The notes under the pieces were generated by a model. The model was given only the letters and a program-made list of their open reading frames with translations. It made no database searches and was not told where the DNA came from. A stretch of DNA of 64,000 bases from Cytophagaceae bacterium (GTDB lineage: Bacteria > Bacteroidota > Bacteroidia > Cytophagales > Spirosomataceae): assembly GCA_027486845.1 (NCBI GenBank), contig JAIXOL010000003.1, positions 1-64,000 of the forward strand. The letters are read 5' to 3'. Position numbers and translations under genes: made by a program. Shown here piece by piece: positions 25,556 to 33,614 of this stretch (position 1 is the stretch's first letter; every line of letters starts with the position of its first letter).

Positions 25556-26103
25556 TTTTTAATGAGAGTTGAATATTATGATGCAAGATAATAATTTTAC
25601 CCAATTATCAATATATTCTATTCAAAGCTGTGGTGTTCTCTTGTAAATTTTGTGGATATTTGGTAAATCAAAAGGTAAGTTTTGTAAATTAATATCTTCC
25701 TTATAGTCAAATACTCGGCGTAGTTTTTGGAGGTTGAGTATTTTCAAGGATATTTTAGGTGCTAATTTTGGCAAATTTGCAGTTGATTTAGATAGGATTT
25801 AGATTTGCCTACCATCGGGAGTTTGAAGCAAACCAAGGTAGTTTTGAAGTTAAATTTACTCTTTACCTTTTTGGATTAGGTGATCTTTTAAAATATTTTT
25901 CATTCTTAAGATGGCATTGTTTTGAAGATATTGAAAAGTTCGGTCAGAAACAAAAATCTCCGAAAATGAATCACCAATTAAGTTATAATCGCTTACTTTT
26001 TTGATGATTCCACTTCGGAGATTTTTTAAAATATATACATTTTTTAGACTTAACAACTTTTAACGGTGCGACGATTCGCAAAGTTGTAAAGTCTAAGCAT
26101 CAA
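25556..26103. other. 550-base spacer with a long imperfect hairpin
   Basis: No convincing gene. The 66-aa minus ORF (25856-26056) lacks family features. A stem AAAAATCTCCGAA (25952-25964) / TTCGGAGATTTTT (26014-26026) encloses a second small stem (GAATCA/TGATTC). The ~75-base structure may be a terminator, small RNA or degenerate miniature element. Confidence 0.45.
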
Positions 26104-28098
26104 CTATTTCACCACCTTAATAACTCCCTGCATTAATGTATAATGTCCAGGGTAAGTACACACAAAAGTATAATCGCCTGGGGTGCTTGGAGCTACAAAA
26201 TAGATAGTTTCTTGGCTTTCAGGTTGCATTAGACCTGTGTGAAAAAGTACCTCATCTAAATCCGGAACGTATGCTTTTGCTTCGCCATCAAGATCCATTT
26301 TAAATGCTGCTTCACCAACTTTAGCTACGGTTTTAGGTTTTACGATAACCAAATTATGAAGCATGTCATCGTTGTTATTAAAAATCAAACGAATTTTAGT
26401 ACCTGCTTTTATTTGGAATTTCGTAACGTCATATTTTAAACCTGGTTTTGTTCCTACTGAAAGCGTTTGGTCAACTTTTCCACCCCAATCGGCTGGCATT
26501 TCGTTGATTCTTTTAGCCGAAACCACATTTGTACCTTTCGACATTCCCGACATATTGTGGCCTTCGTGTGGCATAGTTTCAACTTTTTTCTCAACCACTG
26601 CATATTTAGTTAAGTCTAGCGGAGCTGTGGCAGTGTTGATATTATTAAGTGTATAGTACCCAAATGTGTGCAAAAGTGGACGGTCATCGGCATTTTTGAG
26701 CCCTTCAAGTCTAAGTTCGTGTATGTATCCTAGACGAAGAGAATCAATTGCCAATCGCACACTCATACCATCTTCGGCTACTTGTATTCCTTTGATTTTC
26801 AGTGTTTTAGCATTGATAGTCGGACTGCCGTAATTATGATGATATTTGTAAGTGAAGCTATTAATTTTATATGATTCGAGTGCTTTAGCTGTCTCTTTGT
26901 TTACAGCTTGCGTAAACTCAATCAAAAATCCATCTGACATTGACTTTACGGTTTTCATCTCGAAAGGTGTTTTTCCTGTCCATTCTAAACGTTGTAAACC
27001 AAACTCTTCTTTACCCGTCGAAGACCAGCCTCGGCTCGTCATACCCACAAACATCGAAGCGTCAAGTCCCCAACGCATACGTAAAATGCCCGACTGAAAA
27101 CCTTCTTTAAACGGAAAACAAATACCTTGATATTTGCCTGCAATTTTCTCTAAATATACACGCATGATTTTGCTATGTCCTTGGTCGCCAACGAATAATT
27201 GTCCTTCAAATGGTCCAAATTTTCCACCAAAAGTGTCTTCAATTACATCAGCTGTTGAAATTCCCATCAAAGTATGAGGAAACCAAACTGCTGGCACTTT
27301 AATGCTCGGAAAACGCTTAGCAACTTCATAAAGTGGCTCACCTGTATCTGGCACATCTGTTGGCTTGACACTTAGTGGCGAACCTTCTTCGGAAGTCCAA
27401 CGCAAACCCATTGGATTTCCTGCAAAATCACCTTTTTCGAGGTGCGTCATGCGGCCAGAGCCAACCCAATCTCCTTGGTTTTCGGTATAAAATATATCAC
27501 CGTTGCGTAATGCACCAAAACCTGCGGGCGAACGCAAACCTGTTGCCCATGGAGTCATTTTTCCATCGGGTGAAACTTTTAGCATCCAGCCTCTCCATTT
27601 TACTAAACTTACACCTTTTCCTTGCCAGCCAAGATTTAGCGTAAAAATCATGTCATTATCAGGCAAAACCACTGGGCCATAAGAATATTCGTGGTAATTG
27701 CCAGAAAGTGGAAATTTTTGAAATGCTTCATATTCATCGGCAATTTCATCGCCATTATTATCTTTTAGGATTGTTACTTCGCCACGTTGAGTTGCCCACA
27801 AATTACCTTTGATATAGGCCAAACCCAATGACTCATGCAAACCTGAAGCAAAACGTTTATAAGAAGGAGGTGTACCGTTTTTCATATACGGATTTGAAAC
27901 CAAATAAACATCGCCTCGACGCGTCGAAACACCTAAACGGCCATCTGGCATAACCGCCAAACCTCCAACCTCGAGTTTTACGCCTTCGGGAACCGGCAAA
28001 GTAACAATACGGTAGAAATCTTCTTCTACCAAAGGTCTATTCTGAGCAAAAGCTCCCAGATTTCCCAAAATGAGAAATAGTACTATTATTTTTTTCAT
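26104..28098 (-). CDS. Secreted beta-propeller (sorbosone dehydrogenase-like) fused to a C-terminal cupredoxin
   Basis: The 664-aa protein has a signal peptide (LGAFAQ). A glucose/sorbosone-dehydrogenase-like propeller covers about residues 20-380 (GGLAVMPDGRLGVSTRRGDVYLV, GLRSPAGFGALRNGDIFYTENQGDW). A linking beta region reaches to about 540. A plastocyanin/azurin-type domain covers ~555-664, with type 1 copper ligands His in MLHNLVIV and Cys-His-Met in FVCTYPGHYTLMQG. It is probably a periplasmic oxidoreductase passing electrons to bound copper; the substrate is unknown. It follows the PA14 protein gene by 75 bases on the same strand, suggesting co-expression and a shared substrate, possibly a sugar. 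Confidence 0.85.
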   Translation of the reverse strand: MKKIIVLFLILGNLGAFAQNRPLVEEDFYRIVTLPVPEGVKLEVGGLAVMPDGRLGVSTRRGDVYLVSNPYMKNGTPPSYKRFASGLHESLGLAYIKGNLWATQRGEVTILKDNNGDEIADEYEAFQKFPLSGNYHEYSYGPVVLPDNDMIFTLNLGWQGKGVSLVKWRGWMLKVSPDGKMTPWATGLRSPAGFGALRNGDIFYTENQGDWVGSGRMTHLEKGDFAGNPMGLRWTSEEGSPLSVKPTDVPDTGEPLYEVAKRFPSIKVPAVWFPHTLMGISTADVIEDTFGGKFGPFEGQLFVGDQGHSKIMRVYLEKIAGKYQGICFPFKEGFQSGILRMRWGLDASMFVGMTSRGWSSTGKEEFGLQRLEWTGKTPFEMKTVKSMSDGFLIEFTQAVNKETAKALESYKINSFTYKYHHNYGSPTINAKTLKIKGIQVAEDGMSVRLAIDSLRLGYIHELRLEGLKNADDRPLLHTFGYYTLNNINTATAPLDLTKYAVVEKKVETMPHEGHNMSGMSKGTNVVSAKRINEMPADWGGKVDQTLSVGTKPGLKYDVTKFQIKAGTKIRLIFNNNDDMLHNLVIVKPKTVAKVGEAAFKMDLDGEAKAYVPDLDEVLFHTGLMQPESQETIYFVAPSTPGDYTFVCTYPGHYTLMQGVIKVVK

Positions 28099-28173
28099 TT
28101 TATTTATAAATTAAAGGTAAAATAAAGTCCTCTATATTGGTAAGGACGTTCGGCCTATGCCATGGGGTGGATA

Positions 28174-29856
28174 TTACCACGAAACAGAATAAGAAACTGC
28201 ACTACTTAAAGGCATAATAATTTCTTGTCCAGCTTTCGAATTACGAATGATAGGCTTAGCTTTAATATCAATCAAAATATATTGATTATCAACCAAGTAA
28301 CGACCTTTTTCAATCATTGAAATAGATTTCCCTTCCGCTAATTTGCAATATAAATTTGCTCCATTACTAGATGAAGTTGTGACTGAAATTCCGTCGATAT
28401 TTGGTGTGATTTTTTGTAAAATTTCCGTTCCGTTTAGTAAAAACTTGTAGGTTGGAAAACCTTCATTATCAAGTGAATAGCTTTTGAAAATTAAAGTTTT
28501 GTAAGCATCTAAAGAATCGGGCATTGGGGCGTTGGCATCTGCCAAAATAGCCACCGAAGGTTTTCCCGAAAATTTCGTTTTTACACCTTTTGCCTCTAAT
28601 AATTGTGGTTCGCCACGCTCATGAAACATTTCGGTTACGTCGGCAAACTCACCACGCCAAGCATAAAGCAAAGCAGCTTGGTCTAAATCATACGTATAAT
28701 GTGAGCCTTTTGGACTTCCAATCGAGATTGAATGAGTGCGTTTTTGACCATCAAACATCACAAACGAACGAACCATTTCAACATCGTTTTTTGGTGCAAT
28801 GTCAATCTCACCAACAGCTTGTGGAGTTGGCAATGAGGTTTCAGCATGAAGTGAATATGGTCTGATTTCTGGGCCAGCGGCAAAAAGTCCGAGTTCGGCT
28901 TTCCACCAAACTTTTATATACTTCATTTCAATCGAATGTTTGCCTTTTTTCAAATCCAAATAGGCAATTCGTGGCTTACGATAACTTTCATCTGCCATTG
29001 GTAAAACCTCTTTTCCATCAACTATTAGTGCCGATTTTCCAGCACAATCGGCTATCAATGAATAACTTCCATCTTTTTCTACCTCTAAATTACCTTTGAA
29101 GACCAATAAGAAACGATTAAATCCTACACCATAATCTTTAGTAAGTTCAACTGCTTTTCCTGCATCGTTAGGTGTTTCTTTCTTTTTGGCAAATTGTTTA
29201 TCCCAATCGAATGTTTCGTAAAGTTCGTAGCTCAAACCACTCAATTTCAATGGTTTTTCATTATTGTATTTCAAATACTCTAAATCATTCACAGCTATAC
29301 TTCCTGATTTATTTTCAAATACAATTGGGCCTTCGTTTTTACCTTCTGAAGACAAAATATAGCCTTGATGTATCAGAACATCATTCAAAACCACTTTTTC
29401 GAGCGTAATGGCATTGCCAAACGAAGTCTCCGAAAATGTTAATTCAAGCGTTTGCCAAAGTCCCGCCGTTCTTCCTGCATTTTGATTTGGTAACTTTATA
29501 CCACCATCTTTGAGTAAAATTGTCCCACTTGGGCGTAAATTGCTCAAAACGATGGCGTGTTTGCCTTGAATATAGAAAATCGCTTCACTGTTATTGCCAA
29601 GCATAAACGCAAATCTTACTTTTGCATCGGCAGTAGTAAGTTTTGAAGTTATTTTGCCCGCAGTATTTGAAAACAAAAACTTGTTTCCAGCCACAAATGA
29701 GGCTTTTTTCTTAAAAGGATTATCGACTGATTCGACTTGTTTCCAATTACCCAAATCCCAATCGCTGAGAGGTAATTTATTCATCGAAAAACCTTGTGCA
29801 TTGCTTTGAACAGAAGCACAAAATAGCATAAATAATGCTAAAAAACGTAGATACAT
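28174..29856 (-). CDS. Secreted protein with laminin-G/DUF1080-like and PA14-like domains
   Basis: The 560-aa protein starts with a signal peptide (CASVQSNAQ). Residues ~25-190 look like a jelly-roll of the 3-keto-disaccharide hydrolase (DUF1080) kind. Residues ~205-330 resemble a PA14 carbohydrate-binding domain (LVFKGNLEVEKDGSYSLIADCAGKSALIVDGKEV ... KKGKHSIEMKY). The C-terminal ~200 residues are unassigned, with a region also found beside secreted dehydrogenases in related phyla. No catalytic motif is certain. It precedes the propeller-cupredoxin gene and is likely in one transcript; a sugar-binding or structural partner role is inferred. Confidence 0.7.
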   Translation of the reverse strand: MYLRFLALFMLFCASVQSNAQGFSMNKLPLSDWDLGNWKQVESVDNPFKKKASFVAGNKFLFSNTAGKITSKLTTADAKVRFAFMLGNNSEAIFYIQGKHAIVLSNLRPSGTILLKDGGIKLPNQNAGRTAGLWQTLELTFSETSFGNAITLEKVVLNDVLIHQGYILSSEGKNEGPIVFENKSGSIAVNDLEYLKYNNEKPLKLSGLSYELYETFDWDKQFAKKKETPNDAGKAVELTKDYGVGFNRFLLVFKGNLEVEKDGSYSLIADCAGKSALIVDGKEVLPMADESYRKPRIAYLDLKKGKHSIEMKYIKVWWKAELGLFAAGPEIRPYSLHAETSLPTPQAVGEIDIAPKNDVEMVRSFVMFDGQKRTHSISIGSPKGSHYTYDLDQAALLYAWRGEFADVTEMFHERGEPQLLEAKGVKTKFSGKPSVAILADANAPMPDSLDAYKTLIFKSYSLDNEGFPTYKFLLNGTEILQKITPNIDGISVTTSSSNGANLYCKLAEGKSISMIEKGRYLVDNQYILIDIKAKPIIRNSKAGQEIIMPLSSAVSYSVSW

Positions 29857-30087
29857 AGTCAGATTGATTAGATGTTAAACAAAATTATAGATTAAGTGTA
29901 GATTTAACAATTATTATTAATCAAAGTTTTTCTGACAGTCCGAAAAGTGTTTTGTAAATTTGTCGAGAAATTGAATAACCGATGGACTAATTTCCAAAAA
30001 ATAATTAATGTTTTATAAAGTTAAGCGTTTTATCAAATTATTTAGAATAAAAATTAAACTGACTTTCAAAAAAATACAATCATTTAT

Positions 30088-30969
30088 ATGTCAAAACCAA
30101 CACTTCTTATTTTAGCCGCAGGTATGGGCAGTCGCTACGGTGGCATCAAACAATTAGATAAATTCGGCCCAAACGGCGAAACTATCATTGATTATTCGCT
30201 TCACGATGCCATTAAGGCAGGTTTTGGGAAAATCGTTTTCATCATTAGAGAAGAATTAAAAGCAGATTTTGAAGAAATATTTGGGTCAAAATTGGCCGGA
30301 AAAATCGACTACGATTTTGCGATTCAAGGTGTACAAAAATACGTTGCTCCCGAACTCGGAACGGTGGAACGTACCAAGCCTTGGGGAACTGGCCATGCAG
30401 TGCTTTGTGCTTGGGAACAAACCAATACGCCTTTTGCTGTTATTAATGCCGATGATTTTTATGGCTATGAAGGTTTTAAAATCATGGCCGATTTCTTGAC
30501 CAATAATACCGACGATAATTGTCATGCCATGGTAGGCTATCAAATCAAGAATACATTATCAGAAAATGGTTCGGTTTCAAGAGGGGTTTGCGAGGTTGAT
30601 GAAAATGGTTATTTGGAGGTAGTGACGGAGCGTACAAAAATTTATCGCCAAACTGATAATTTGATTGTATTTGAAGAGGGTGATATTTTAACAGCTTTAC
30701 CAGAAAATACGCCAGTTTCGATGAATTTCTGGGGTTTTATGCCAAATGTATTTCCAGTAATTAATGAAATGTTTAAGGAATATTCGATAAAAAATATCGA
30801 CTCGCCAAAAGCAGAATTTTATATTCCGACTGTAATGACTTATTTGATTCAGAATGGCTTAGGAAAATGTAAAGTGTTCTCAAACGAGTCAGAGTGGTTT
30901 GGTGTAACCTACCCAGAAGACAAGCCAACCGTAATGGAAGCACTACAGAAGTTATCGGGACTTTATTGA
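30088..30969 (+). CDS. Sugar-phosphate nucleotidyltransferase family protein
   Basis: The 293-aa protein has the nucleotidyltransferase signature LAAGMGSRYGGIKQLDKFG (GxGxRxxxxxK), the metal-binding INADDFYGYE, and KPWGTGHAVLCAW. Such enzymes make NDP-sugars from sugar 1-phosphates and NTP. The sugar cannot be told from sequence, and in this subgroup the assignment as UTP-glucose-1-phosphate uridylyltransferase is not safe. It is transcribed alone, with a strong terminator 10 bases after the stop. Confidence 0.85.
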   Translation: MSKPTLLILAAGMGSRYGGIKQLDKFGPNGETIIDYSLHDAIKAGFGKIVFIIREELKADFEEIFGSKLAGKIDYDFAIQGVQKYVAPELGTVERTKPWGTGHAVLCAWEQTNTPFAVINADDFYGYEGFKIMADFLTNNTDDNCHAMVGYQIKNTLSENGSVSRGVCEVDENGYLEVVTERTKIYRQTDNLIVFEEGDILTALPENTPVSMNFWGFMPNVFPVINEMFKEYSIKNIDSPKAEFYIPTVMTYLIQNGLGKCKVFSNESEWFGVTYPEDKPTVMEALQKLSGLY

Positions 30970-30978
30970 AAATCCTAG

Positions 30979-31035
30979 GGCAGGTTTTCAACCTGCCTTT
31001 TTTATATTGAACAACTGACAGGTTGAAAACCTGTC
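30979..31035 (+). terminator. Terminator followed by a second matching palindrome
   Basis: GGCAGGTT-TTC-AACCTGCC plus six T forms a strong terminator (30979-31003). A second hairpin of the same word, GACAGGTT-GAA-AACCTGTC (31017-31035), follows. The twin-palindrome form suggests a repeated extragenic element recruited as terminator. The remaining 31036-31448 spacer is AT-rich without genes. Confidence 0.85.
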
Positions 31036-31448
31036 CTACAAAAATATGGGAGTTTTTTGCCGAAAATTCAATAGGCATACTTTATTTTGAATTCTATTTG
31101 CAAAATCAATAATACTTATATAAAAATTCGATTAGTAAGTTAAGTTTAAATTACTTTTACAGCTGTTTGTATGAAAGTATTTTTCTACAATTTAATAATT
31201 TATTTTAGGCTCTAAATTTAAGTTTTTCTACAAGGCTGCTTTTTTGAATTTGCCTCAAAAGAATATTTTTCAAGTACAATTTTGATGAAAAACAAGTTTT
31301 TATAAAAATATAATCCTATAAATGATTTTATTTTTTTGTTGAAAAAAATTAGATTTCTGTTAAAATTTTATGCTAGACCTGAAACCCTTGTGTTTGAATT
31401 GAAATATCCTTGTATCTTGCTGCATCAACATTCAATTTTTGAATCCAA

Positions 31449-33002
31449 ATGGAATCCATTTTACAGTTTTTTATTGGTATAGCTTGGTGGGCTTATATTC
31501 TCGTCTTTTTTACTTTAATTTTTTTAAAAGATATTCTTCAAAAAAAACACACAATTCAACATAATTTTCCTATTGTTGGACATCTGCGTTATTTTATCGA
31601 AAGTGTTGGGCCAGAGTTACGCCAATATATTGTGGCCAATAACCGAGAAGAATTGCCTTTCAATCGCCGTCAACGCTCTTGGATTTATGCCTCCGCAAAA
31701 AAAGAAAATAATTTTCAGGGTTTTGGCACTGACCAAGACATGTATAGTGCGGGCTATAATTTTATAAAACCAGCGATGTTGCCTTTTAAATTGCCCAAAG
31801 ACCATCCAAATGTAGCAAATCCATACATTTGTCCATCGGCGAAAGTCATCGGAGAATATCATCATCGAAAATATCCATTCTTGCCAAAATCGGTTGTCAA
31901 TATTTCTGGAATGAGCTACGGTTCACTTTCCGCCACTGCTATTGACTCAATGAATAAAGGTGCGGCAAAGTTTGGTTGTTATCATAATACAGGCGAAGGT
32001 GGACTTTCGCCTTATCATAAAAATGGTGCAGATGTAGTCCTCAATATAGGAACAGCGTATTTTGGGATTAGAGATGATGACGGGAATTTTGTGATGGAAA
32101 AATTGGTGAAACTTTGCCAAGATAATCCTTGCATAAAAATGATTGAACTCAAACTTTCGCAAGGAGCAAAACCTGGTAAAGGTGGTGTTTTACCAGCTTC
32201 AAAACTTACAAAAGAATTGGCCGAGATTCGCCATGTACCGTTGGGAAAAGATGTGATTTCGCCAGCGTATCACAGTGCGTTTTCTACTATAAAGGAAATG
32301 GTTGAGTTTATAGAATTGATGGCGAGTGCTACGGGCTTGCCTGTCGGAATAAAATCAGCAGTCGGAAAACTCGAAATGTGGGAAGAATTAGCCGATTTGA
32401 TGAAAAAATCAGGCAAAGGTCCCGATTTTATTACCATTGATGGTGGGGAAGGTGGAACAGGTGCTGCACCACCTAGTTTTGCAGACCATGTTTCTTTACC
32501 TTTTGTGTATGCTTTTTCTTCGGTTTATAGAATTTTTCAAAAAAGAGAATTGACTGATAAACTTACCTTTATTGGTTCTGGTAAACTTGGTTTGCCCGAT
32601 ACTGCCGTAATGGCTTTTGCGATGGGAGTAGATGTAATAAATGTGGCACGTGAGCCAATGCTGTCAATTGGTTGTATTCAGGCACAAATCTGTCATACAA
32701 ACCGTTGTCCGAGCGGAGTAGCAACGCAGAATAAATGGTTGCAAGGAGGAATTGACCCCACTTTAAAAAGTGAGCGTTTTTATAATTATGTAAAGACACT
32801 CACAAAAGAGATTTTGGATATTTGTCATGCTTGTGGGTATGAACATCCAAGCCAATTTATGATGGATGATGTCGATGTAGCAATGGGTGATAATAATCGT
32901 ACGCAATCCTTAAGAATTACCTATCAATATCAAAAAACTCCTGTAAAATTTGATGGATTTAAAAAAATACTTCAAAGTGAGTATTTAGGCGGGAAAAACT
33001 GA
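31449..33002 (+). CDS. FMN-binding glutamate synthase-like protein, membrane-anchored
   Basis: This 517-aa protein has an N-terminal membrane segment (about residues 7-28) followed by the glutamate synthase central/FMN barrel: NISGMSYGSLS, HNTGEGGLSPYH, ELKLSQGAKPGKGG, FITIDGGEGGTGAAPP and GSGKLGLPDTA. A 3Fe-4S-type cysteine cluster CIQAQICHTNRC follows. It lacks the glutaminase domain of GltB, so it belongs to the stand-alone 'glutamate synthase family' whose true reaction and ammonia source are unclear. It is a single-gene unit, closed by a terminator near 33190. Confidence 0.9.
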   Translation: MESILQFFIGIAWWAYILVFFTLIFLKDILQKKHTIQHNFPIVGHLRYFIESVGPELRQYIVANNREELPFNRRQRSWIYASAKKENNFQGFGTDQDMYSAGYNFIKPAMLPFKLPKDHPNVANPYICPSAKVIGEYHHRKYPFLPKSVVNISGMSYGSLSATAIDSMNKGAAKFGCYHNTGEGGLSPYHKNGADVVLNIGTAYFGIRDDDGNFVMEKLVKLCQDNPCIKMIELKLSQGAKPGKGGVLPASKLTKELAEIRHVPLGKDVISPAYHSAFSTIKEMVEFIELMASATGLPVGIKSAVGKLEMWEELADLMKKSGKGPDFITIDGGEGGTGAAPPSFADHVSLPFVYAFSSVYRIFQKRELTDKLTFIGSGKLGLPDTAVMAFAMGVDVINVAREPMLSIGCIQAQICHTNRCPSGVATQNKWLQGGIDPTLKSERFYNYVKTLTKEILDICHACGYEHPSQFMMDDVDVAMGDNNRTQSLRITYQYQKTPVKFDGFKKILQSEYLGGKN

Positions 33003-33189
33003 TTTTCAATAAGTGAAAAACTAAAAGCATTTTCTGAGAATTAACTACTTTTTTTCAGAATAAAGCACTTTAAAAATATTTTATTCAATTGGTTGGATGA
33101 GGCTGATTTAATGTTCATTGGTGGATATTTGATGTTTTTGTGCATAATTGGAAAATATTCTTGCTTCCATTTTTTTCTTATAAAAAAAT

Positions 33190-33225
33190 AAAAAGCAAGA
33201 ATCAAGTGGCTCTTGCTTTTTCTCT
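33190..33225 (+). terminator. Terminator downstream of the glutamate synthase-like gene
   Basis: An 11-bp perfect stem AAAAAGCAAGA / TCTTGCTTTTT with a 10-nt loop is followed by T/C-rich sequence. It lies ~190 bases after the stop. Confidence 0.75.
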
Positions 33226-33247
33226 CTTCAAACTGCTGTAGATAAAT

Positions 33248-33286
33248 AAAACCATCTTCTTGACAAATTAAAAAAAGGTGGTTTTA
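33248..33286 (-). terminator. Possible terminator of the 29-aa ORF
   Basis: On the minus strand AAAACCACC pairs with GATGGTTTT (one G-U pair), followed by ATTTATC, a few bases after the stop of the microprotein ORF. The T-run is weak. Confidence 0.45.
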
Positions 33287-33289
33287 ATG

Positions 33290-33379
33290 TTATGCTTTAC
33301 ACGCATTAATGGCTACAATCACTATAAAGATTGATACAAACATAAGTTCGTCGAGGTGTTCGTAGAATAATTTTTTCAT
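33290..33379 (-). CDS. Candidate 29-aa single-helix membrane microprotein
   Basis: This ORF is too short for the track. It reads MKKLFYEHLDELMFV followed by SIFIVIVAINACKA and a TAA stop: a charged amphipathic start (KK, E, DE) and then one hydrophobic helix of ~14-16 residues. A hairpin lies right after the stop on the same strand, as expected for a short monocistronic transcript, and the gap is otherwise empty. No family is recognised. Chance ORFs in AT-rich DNA are often hydrophobic, so conservation in relatives is the decisive test. Confidence 0.4.
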   Translation of the reverse strand: MKKLFYEHLDELMFVSIFIVIVAINACKA

Positions 33380-33459
33380 AGTCTTTTTTGCCTTTTTATA
33401 TAATGATTCAGATTATCACCAAAAGGTTGAAAGGAGATTGAAATTTATTTTCATTAACG

Positions 33460-33579
33460 ATGTACAAACTAATGATATCTATTTTTTTGATTGTGTTTGT
33501 GTATTGGCAAAACAATATTGTTTACATGGCTATGATCTTTATGATTGTCATTATTTCATTTCCGTGGCACACCATGTAA
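33460..33579 (+). CDS. Doubtful 39-aa hydrophobic ORF
   Basis: The ORF starts MYKLMISIFLIVFVYW, has a second hydrophobic stretch, and ends SFPWHTM-TAA. Two short membrane helices would be possible. A perfect 10-bp inverted repeat (GTGGCACACC / GGTGTGCCAC, 33564-33602) overlaps its end. No family, promoter or RBS was seen, so it may be a chance ORF. Confidence 0.22.
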   Translation: MYKLMISIFLIVFVYWQNNIVYMAMIFMIVIISFPWHTM

Positions 33580-33602
33580 TTGTAGATAAAAGGGTGTGCC
33601 AC
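33564..33602. repeat. 10-bp perfect inverted repeat beside the SpmAB stop
   Basis: GTGGCACACC-N19-GGTGTGCCAC ends 12 bases from the SpmAB stop codon. It lacks a T-run on the minus strand, so it is not a classical terminator, but it may protect the 3' end of the SpmAB mRNA. Confidence 0.55.
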
Positions 33603-33614
33603 AGATAATGGAAA

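Noticed and set aside
25856-26056. 66-aa minus-strand ORF
   Set aside because: No family features; overlaps a long hairpin in AT-rich spacer.
30773-31078. 101-aa minus ORF over the nucleotidyltransferase 3' end
   Set aside because: Antisense shadow covering the terminator palindromes; no family similarity.
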